NCBI GenBank assembly: GCA_004764695.1
Contig: SMSO01000037.1
Coordinates: forward strand, 3,532,337-3,596,336
Origin: Schizochytrium sp. TIO01
Lineage: Eukaryota > Sar > Bigyra > Thraustochytrida > Thraustochytriidae
DNA: 64,000 nucleotides
Direction: 5' to 3'
A model generated the notes under the pieces. It did not search any database. It saw nothing but the letters and a program-made list of their open reading frames with translations, and was not told where the DNA came from. The translations under genes were made by a program, and so were the position numbers. Each line of letters begins with the position of its first letter. Position 1 is the stretch's first letter. Of the stretch, positions 57,852 through 64,000 are shown one piece after another.

Positions 57852-60800
57852 CTTCAATACCCTTGCGTGTTGACTATCCCCAGTAAATGAGTGTGTCTAC
57901 CTTGGAATTTAGAGCTTAGCATAGTTTGATTGCGATTGAAGCCTCATCAAGTTCTTGACTACATGAATGAATAAAAAAGAGCGACCTGAAGAAGGCTTCT
58001 GTCGTTTATATTCGTTTGAGTATACTGGTCATTTTAAAGGAATAATCTAATCATTCTTTCCATGCTCACCAAGTTTGAAGGGTTTCAAATGCGATAAAAT
58101 TAAGGTTGACTCAAATTATCGCGAGCTAGAGTCAAGAGCATTACCAAACTTGGTTGGACCTCGTTCTATCCGATTATTGCAATCCGCTGATTGCTTGATA
58201 TTCGGTTTTGCTTTATTGGTTCGGCAGAATTCGAAAGGGTTGTGTTAATCTTCATACCAAACTATAGTATAATCCGAATTCCCTACTAGTTACTGCTTTT
58301 AGTAATATATTCTTGACTCTAAAACAGTTTACAAATCATGTTGCTGTTGTGAAAGATAGAAAAAAGGTCAAATCTTGTGTCTGAGAATTATAATTAGACA
58401 TGACGGAAGCTAGCCATTGTAGAAGACTTCACCTAAAAGCTGCTTCATTTTTTAAACCTCGGAAGATAGCTTTTTCCGCAGGGCTGTTAATTTCAATTTT
58501 GTGTCGTCTTAGTTTGATATCCATCTAGAACTTGATTTTATTTATTTATTTATTAACCAAGGAGCTGCTATATATCAACCAACTGCTATATATGTCGAGA
58601 ACAACTAACAAGTCAGAATCTCTTTGTAGACCTCTGTGAAATAAAGTTCTGTTCAAATAAGCTGACCAAAAATACTCCTCTCCTAGCAAGTTTTCTGTGA
58701 GGGTATCATCTATCACTAGTTACCTATTCTAAAGTAGTTCTAATCAACAGATGCCACTCATACTCCTCAGTGGTCTTAGAATTCATTCTATTTGCACAAG
58801 GCCCCGTATTTTTCATGCTATAGAGCTTAGTTGCTTTCGCTGTGCGGTAGCACAACCTCATCTAAAGACAAAACTTTAGGTACCTAAGTAGCTGCTCTCA
58901 ACAATCAAGGCAAAGACGATTAAAAAAGAAAGAGAAAGAGAAAGCCATCTTACTCTGAAAGTGGTGCAGGGGAGATTCCTGTGCAGTGGTGGATGAAAAG
59001 ACGTAGGCGGTCTTCAATCGTCACAATCTGCGAACCATTGAAGATGACTGAACACAACAATAGTCACAGCCGTAACTCGTACCTATTTGAACTGGAAGCT
59101 GGTTCCATATTTACACGAAACCTATGCTTGCTGGCTTGACATCAGACTACATTTCCTTATAATAGAAGCTCTGAAATTATTGCATGCTTGGGGAGCCAGT
59201 AACTTTTAAGGGGGTTGCCTTTAAGCAAGTTTAAGGTGGGCATTTGCAACCATCCAGAGTTGTTACCTAGGTACAAATGAAAGAATGCGTCCGTATTTTC
59301 AAACGAGGCTTGCTTTGAGTACCCAATTCTACCATCATATACACGAGGAAGTAAGCAAAAAACTCACAGCCAATGGTCCTTTAACAGGTCAATGGGCAAG
59401 GGACTGAAATGATTAAGTTTTTTAAGGTGCTTTTATTTTAAATTGTTGGAGATAGAACTTTTATTAGCCACTCCATATAGTAATCCAGGAGGTGAATGCA
59501 TTGTTCAAAACTGAAAATATGAAACAACCGAAACTTAGGATGAATGAAAAGACGACACGCAATATCTCTGATAGCAGTGACTAATGATCAGCAAGTTGGG
59601 AATGGTTGTTCGTATATTGGAGTTGAAAAGCGTTGTTTACGAAGAAAGCGAACTGGAGACTTCCTGAACGAGCATCCCCATGGCAGAGCGGTTTGAAAAC
59701 CGCAATTTATAGAGTTTACTTTCGCCGCCTGCAATCATTTTCCTCGTTGTTTTCTCTATTTACACCCAAGAACTTATTGCCTACATAGAAATGTGTTAGA
59801 ATGTGTAGTACTTCTACCGCGTCTATTGGTGAGTGATTTGATTTGAGTTTTTAATTTTTTAATTTAAAACTTGATCGACTACAAAAGAGATCTGCGCTTC
59901 ATGAGTGATTTGCTTTGAGTTGAGTTTTTAACTCAGGTGAAGGACTAGTTTGCACCTAGTATCTGATCAGTACAATTCCTTCTCTCACAGGTCAGTACTC
60001 CTATCAATACTTTGATCTAGGTAGAAACCTAAGTCAAAACGTTTATTACTAATACTGGGATTGTCTAAGTTTAAAGATCATGCTAGGACGGCACCTAGAA
60101 ATTTCCAATAAGTCGTCTCCAACTTAACTCTAGACTACCAGTACACAGTAGCCAGAAGATAATTATTGAGCGATTGTTTTGGCTGAGTTTTTGCTCAAGT
60201 TATTAGACAATCCATCTTCTTAGCGAGTCCACATACTATTGTCACTTCGCGCTTCTCATTTTAAGAGAATGCAAAGTTCTCATTGAAAAAAATAGTCATA
60301 GCGTCCATCTCTGATGATCTGCTGTTCAACCAACCAGACTTTATTTGGCTGTGATTCGATGATGAAGAACTTCAGAGCCAAAAAATTGATGGGATAAAAA
60401 GCAAAATGCAAAACTATTTTCTTGTGTTGTTATTTCATGGCCTTCACGAGCAGGAGTCAGAGAGGGTGTGTTTTGCAGAGCATCTAATTTAAAGCATAGA
60501 TTACTCGAATATTTTGCATGGAAGAACAAATATATCACGGTAAGATACCTAGTGTTCATTGTGTCAGAATCGTAATGAGCTTTCGAAAACTTAATGAACT
60601 CAGCATTTCGAACAAGCGAAAATTTAGTTAACTTTCAGTACAGACGCTAATATGTATGCAGATGCAGCAGCAAAGCAACCGTTCCTTACTCCACGATGGA
60701 ACATTGGTAATATTTTGGACGGCTTTCTGGTTTCTAGCTTCCAATATGTCTTCGTTCTTCAATAGGGTTTCATTTCTAAGATATCGCTTTGAAATAACTT

Positions 60801-63560
60801 GTCATCTTAACAAAATGACCAAAGTTAGTTTAAATGCGCCAATTGATCATTCGGAAGTCAGTGCTAGCTCTTTCACGAGCATAAGCTATGCGTAGATTTA
60901 TGTGGTCACAGGATCATATATTTTACTCATGGGGAAGCGAAGGGAGGAGGCCATGACGTTTTGTTTGTATCTGGGTTTGTGTCTCAGCTTTCGATCGAAG
61001 CAGCGATTCTGCAGGCGATGCTTACTAAATAAGACGAAGTGGTTGACGGCATTGCTTTGCCTTTAGAAAATGTATAAGGTTGACGCAATGACTTATCCAA
61101 CAAAAGGTATGCGTTCAAAATATCTATGATAAGATTTAGGTTGTTAAGCTAGCAAAATTAAGCTGCTGTCGTTAAAAGTTTCTAAAAACAGAGTTTGAGT
61201 TTTAAATCCTTTGTCCAGTGGCATACTGGAATGGAAGAACTAAGTACAGCAAAGCGAAATAATTTCAAAGCCTCATCCAAAGTAAGCTAACGGAGTTGAA
61301 CAACATTGTCAAGCCAAATATATCATATTTCATTTCCCCTCATAGCTCAAACATGGGCGGAGTAAACTTTGCAACAACTTGCAGCAAGTTATAGGTTTTT
61401 CGCCGCTTCCTATTATAAGCGAGGATAGTAATGAGAAAAACCGCATCCTTTGCCTTTCAGCTTGATGCATACCAAGATAACGCCTTGGGAACCTTCTCAA
61501 AAGCCTGCGAGGTTATATTTCGATTTGGCTAGTTTATCAACTGTGTCCATGATTGAATCTGAGAACTAGTTCAAATTGAATGGACTTGGGCTTTTAAAAG
61601 TCTAGCTCAACATAGTAACAACTCTTCATTGCCAAGTCGCTCCTAGTGCGACTCTTCGCAGCAAATCTCCCCCCTTCCCCCGAGAGTTGCAGTGCTACCA
61701 CGCGCTGTGACTCAAATGCATCGCTTTAGCGGTAGAAATATGCAAAACTCAAATCTGACAATCATTACTACCTTTGTGAGACGGTCATGTATTCCAGCAT
61801 ATGATGACAGTTTTGTGGCAGATCATGAACCGACACAAGTTTGCGCTACTCTCAACTACTCTGGTCTATATAAACTTTAGTTTAATTGACCCCGCTCCAG
61901 CAAAACATCGCTACTATTTCTGCTTTTGCCTGTTGAATGTGAAGATAATTTTGCATTCGATTCGCACTTTTAGAGGGAAAATTTAAGTCATTCATGACTC
62001 CATACAATCACATAACCAAGGCCTGCTGCACTTTTTTTACCACGTTAATCCTCCATCCTTGGCGTTAGCGCAACCCTCCAGAATGTAGGTAAAGAATTGG
62101 CAAGGTGTTGTACAAATATCAAATATCGCCACACCCTCATAACGTATTGTGGTCCACCATAGAACCTCGACTTGGTCAACGGGTGCTGCAGACGCGGTGT
62201 GGAATGGTCATCTAAGAGGTAGGCTGCGATCATTCCTCAATTCGCTACTCATACTGAGATCCTAAGTTTTGACTTTTAATGTAAGAGATTCTATTTTCGT
62301 TAAAACCTGGTTCTCAATCGCTTCATCACTCGGTCACCCACCTAGTCGCTTGGCCAGTGAGCCTGCTGCCTAGCTTCTACATAAGTCATTGTGTAAGGAA
62401 TCTGCATGGTCTCGCAACTGCCTGCCTTGCCTCATGACTTGTAAGCACCTCAAGGCGGGCCTTCCCAAGGTGGTCGTGTTTTGACCTCACCATTTAAAGA
62501 AGGAAGATCATGTTATAGGCAACCGCTCCAATCGAGGCTGCTTTGCATTCAAATTAAGCGAACTTCGAATACCCCTTACAAATTAGTGCCTCATCCGCCT
62601 GTCTGTCAGCTCGCTCGTCGCCGACCCATCAATTAAACCCTCGATGAAATCGAACATCAATCTATCAGATCCTTTTGGAAAGCCTAGCCTTGTTGTGCTC
62701 ATAGTACTATTAATACACATTTAATACCCCAACTTTGCACATTTCTGCTAAGATCCATCCCACTGGAACTCCTAACTAACCATGTCCTCCACGTCCGCCT
62801 TTCCCCATCATTGTCCATCAGAACCGCCATCCATCCTACTAGAGCGATGCATCCGGCAACTCCTAGTCGCGCACGCTCGCGGCCTGTTGCTTCTAGCCCA
62901 AATTCAATTTGGTCTGCCTCGCTACCTTCTCCAACTTCTTCTTCAGACCATCTGAATTTGCGAAGAACATCGAAGATCTCCAATTTCGATTTTGAACTTT
63001 GAATTGAATTTCCAATTGAATTTCCATTTGAATTTCCAAGCCTCTCTTGCCTCACCAGTACTAGCGGAAGCTACCGGATATTGGTACCAGTACCCTCTAA
63101 CTGGGAGGGACCCCTCCCTCTCCCTCGTTTAGGAGACGCCTACTGTAAACATTAGGGCAAAACAAGCGCCGACTTGTCTCGGACAAGGGACTCGCTAGGA
63201 TATACTATAGAACTTCACGTACTCTCTGAACTGTGATGCTCAGTTAGTCTAACATGGCGCTCAGCGCCGTTTGCTTGACCGACTAACGCAAATTTTTAAC
63301 ACAACGATTCCTCTAACTTCCACTGGCACGTTTATTTGCAGTATGCTTGAGAGGAGGATACCTCAAGTTTATATAAAAATACTCCCGCAGTGCTGTAGGT
63401 AATGAACATTCTCCCACTTGTACTCTATCCTTCACAAACTCAGCTTGGCTCCACGTTTTTTCCCCGCAGCTATTCAATTCTCCCCATACATATCGTGAAC
63501 TGCGGGATCAGTTCACTGGTATAAACACCTCCAAAGGCCTATAAAACCTACGTATAATAG
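57852..63560. other. Gene-poor right flank, third part
   Basis: AT-rich, with a small TTTA run near 58,540. From about 62.3 kb composition becomes more mixed. A 118-codon minus-strand frame (62,699-63,055) begins with a GNSNGNSIGNSI repeat but has no other recognisable content, and I do not call it a gene. GGCGCTCAGCGCC near 63,256 is a small palindrome. Confidence 0.45.
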
Positions 63561-64000
63561 CGATGGTTGATTGCAAATATTTCGAGTTTCTCCTTTGAAC
63601 ACACTGTCCCACATCTGCTTCGAAGAGAGAGGGCGGTGGATCCTCCCTCTTCCCCTCTTTGCCTTTCTCTTTCATGTTCTCCCCTCTGAGAGAAAATGGG
63701 CGAATTTCTTTATTCTTGTTTCTTTCTTTCTCTCAGCTCGTTCGGAATTCGGGTCTTCAGCTCTTCAGCGGACGCGGGAATCGCTGCGCCAAAGAGGCAA
63801 CGAGGCCGCCCGCCCGTACGCTCACTGCTGCTTGCTCAGCCGCACATCACCTCCTTGTCTTCTCTAGCTGTAGCGAAAGTTGAGGGTCTGCGGGCTACAG
63901 AGTACCGAACGCGCCCGGTTCGCCCCGTTGAGGAAAGATCCGCCTTGAGGGACCTCGCATCAGTCATCCTCGCGTCCTACTTGGGTCGATCGAAGACTCA
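63561..64000. other. GC-richer terminal segment, possible 5' region of a gene beyond the edge
   Basis: Base composition rises sharply compared with the preceding 10 kb, and CpG-containing words become common. Two overlapping plus-strand frames (63,571-63,867 and 63,659-63,883) end within the window and match nothing I know. It might be a promoter or leader of an out-of-window gene. Confidence 0.25.

Noticed and set aside
59670-59720. Possible tRNA-like stretch (GGCAGAGCGGTTTGAAAACCGC)
   Set aside because: It forms one hairpin but lacks an acceptor stem and T-loop at the right spacing, so it does not make a cloverleaf.
62699-63055. 118-codon minus-strand frame with an Asn-Ser-Ile-Gly repeat start
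   Set aside because: The repeat comes from a local TTGAATTTCCA-like duplication. The rest is unrecognisable, and upstream and downstream context gives no support.

Overview
This window is nuclear DNA from a eukaryote. AT-rich non-coding DNA with long micro- and minisatellites separates a few very large, uninterrupted reading frames. Every gene I can support lies on the minus strand and belongs to one family: giant secreted cysteine-rich proteins of about 1,150-1,390 residues. No bacterial, organellar, viral, tRNA or rRNA feature was recognised. Intron-less giant genes, Pro-Thr (PT) repeat linkers and RxL-type sites after the signal peptide resemble extracellular proteins of stramenopiles (diatoms, labyrinthulomycetes and relatives). 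That placement is an inference.

Layout. Six tandem paralogs, here called copies 1-6 from left to right, occupy 1-49,366. Copy 1 (1-758) is cut by the left edge. Copy 2 is at 10,628-14,542, copy 3 at 18,853-22,556 (one frameshift), copy 4 at 30,241-33,789 (two frameshifts), copy 5 at 35,836-39,390 and copy 6 at 45,198-49,366 (stop codon included from 45,197). The gaps of 2.0 to 9.9 kb hold simple repeats and at least five decayed copies of a roughly 400-bp dispersed element with traces of a helix-turn-helix reading frame. From 49.4 kb to the right end I see no convincing gene. The last 0.4 kb becomes GC-richer, as if a gene begins beyond the edge.

Protein architecture, the same in every complete copy: a signal peptide; an N-terminal lobe of about 565 residues from first to last cysteine; a PT linker that varies from 17 to 223 residues; and a C-terminal lobe of about 565 residues that is a diverged duplicate of the first. 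Each lobe has a CC-x-x-C-x-x-(W/Y)-GDP motif resembling the start of von Willebrand factor type D (VWD) domains, and no transmembrane or GPI-type tail follows. All copies carry an RxLQ motif about 70 residues after the signal peptide, a possible processing site.

Reading of the locus. It looks like an expanding and decaying family of extracellular matrix, cell-coat or adhesion proteins. Copies 5 and 6 (and 2) are intact, and 5 and 6 favour C/G-ending codons. Copies 3 and 4 carry frameshifts and more A/T-ending codons. Copy 6 looks like a mosaic of the 2/3 and 4/5 subgroups. A nine-base word, CCCGTGATT, lies upstream of copies 1, 4, 5 and 6 and may be a shared regulatory site.
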